A DNA stretch of 7,402 nt from an uncultured Porphyromonadaceae bacterium (GTDB lineage: Bacteria; Bacteroidota; Bacteroidia; Bacteroidales; Muribaculaceae). Below are positions 7,379 through 7,402 of this stretch, in pieces (position 1 is the stretch's first letter; the number at the start of each line of letters is the position of its first letter). The notes under the pieces were generated by a model. The model saw nothing but the letters and a program-made list of their open reading frames with translations. It was not told where the DNA came from and did not search any database. The translations under genes and the position numbers were made by a program. Location of the stretch: positions 1 through 7,402 of the forward strand of contig CABUTY010000055.1 of assembly GCA_902494595.1 (NCBI GenBank), given 5' to 3'.

Positions 7379-7402
7379 TGCCGCGCATAGGTTTAATCCG
7401 CC

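Noticed and set aside
7338..7400. 20-codon minus-strand open frame ending in TAATG, possibly the tail of a sigma gene
   Set aside because: The stop-start overlap is attractive. However, third codon positions are AT-rich (about 6 of 20 are G or C), unlike the neighbouring genes, and the residues do not resemble a sigma region 4 end. Too short to support.

Overview
The window reads as chromosomal DNA from a Bacteroidales bacterium, probably a GC-richer gut lineage such as Muribaculaceae. The family is an inference. It rests on protein similarity remembered from that order, the lack of strong Shine-Dalgarno sequences before the starts, and boxes resembling the Bacteroidetes promoter consensus (TTTG, 19-21 bases, TAnnTTTG). 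All supported genes lie on the minus strand, so they are transcribed from right to left. Coding density is very high. No RNA gene, insertion sequence, CRISPR array or integration scar is visible.

In transcription order, the first gene (7338-6898) encodes a 146-residue single-pass membrane protein that looks like an anti-sigma factor or small sigma-linked regulator. Ten bases later comes a small secreted helical protein of the Spy/CpxP (LTxxQ) kind (6887-6429). Together they resemble the back half of an ECF sigma / membrane anti-sigma / periplasmic sensor cassette. The sigma gene would lie just beyond the right edge and is not seen. A 128-base gap (6301-6428) follows. It carries a long imperfect inverted repeat ending in a T-run, a likely terminator, and a possible promoter for the next gene lies inside and just after it.

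Most of the window (6300-502) is one giant gene for a secreted alpha-2-macroglobulin family protein of about 1930 residues. It has MG2, bait-region-type, A2M core, thioester-type helical and C-terminal macroglobulin domains, but no Cys-x-Glu-Gln thioester. Its last 8 bases overlap the start of the ribonuclease Z gene (509 to beyond position 1), which matures tRNA 3' ends. Only the first 169 codons of that gene are in the window, but they include the complete HxHxDH zinc motif.

Taken together, the two small proteins and the macroglobulin suggest cell-envelope surveillance and protection. Ribonuclease Z is a housekeeping enzyme that appears to be translationally coupled to the macroglobulin. 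I found no clearly new system. The most interesting signals are the superimposed terminator and promoter, the thioester-less macroglobulin with its odd bait segment, and the possible sigma-factor cassette at the right edge.
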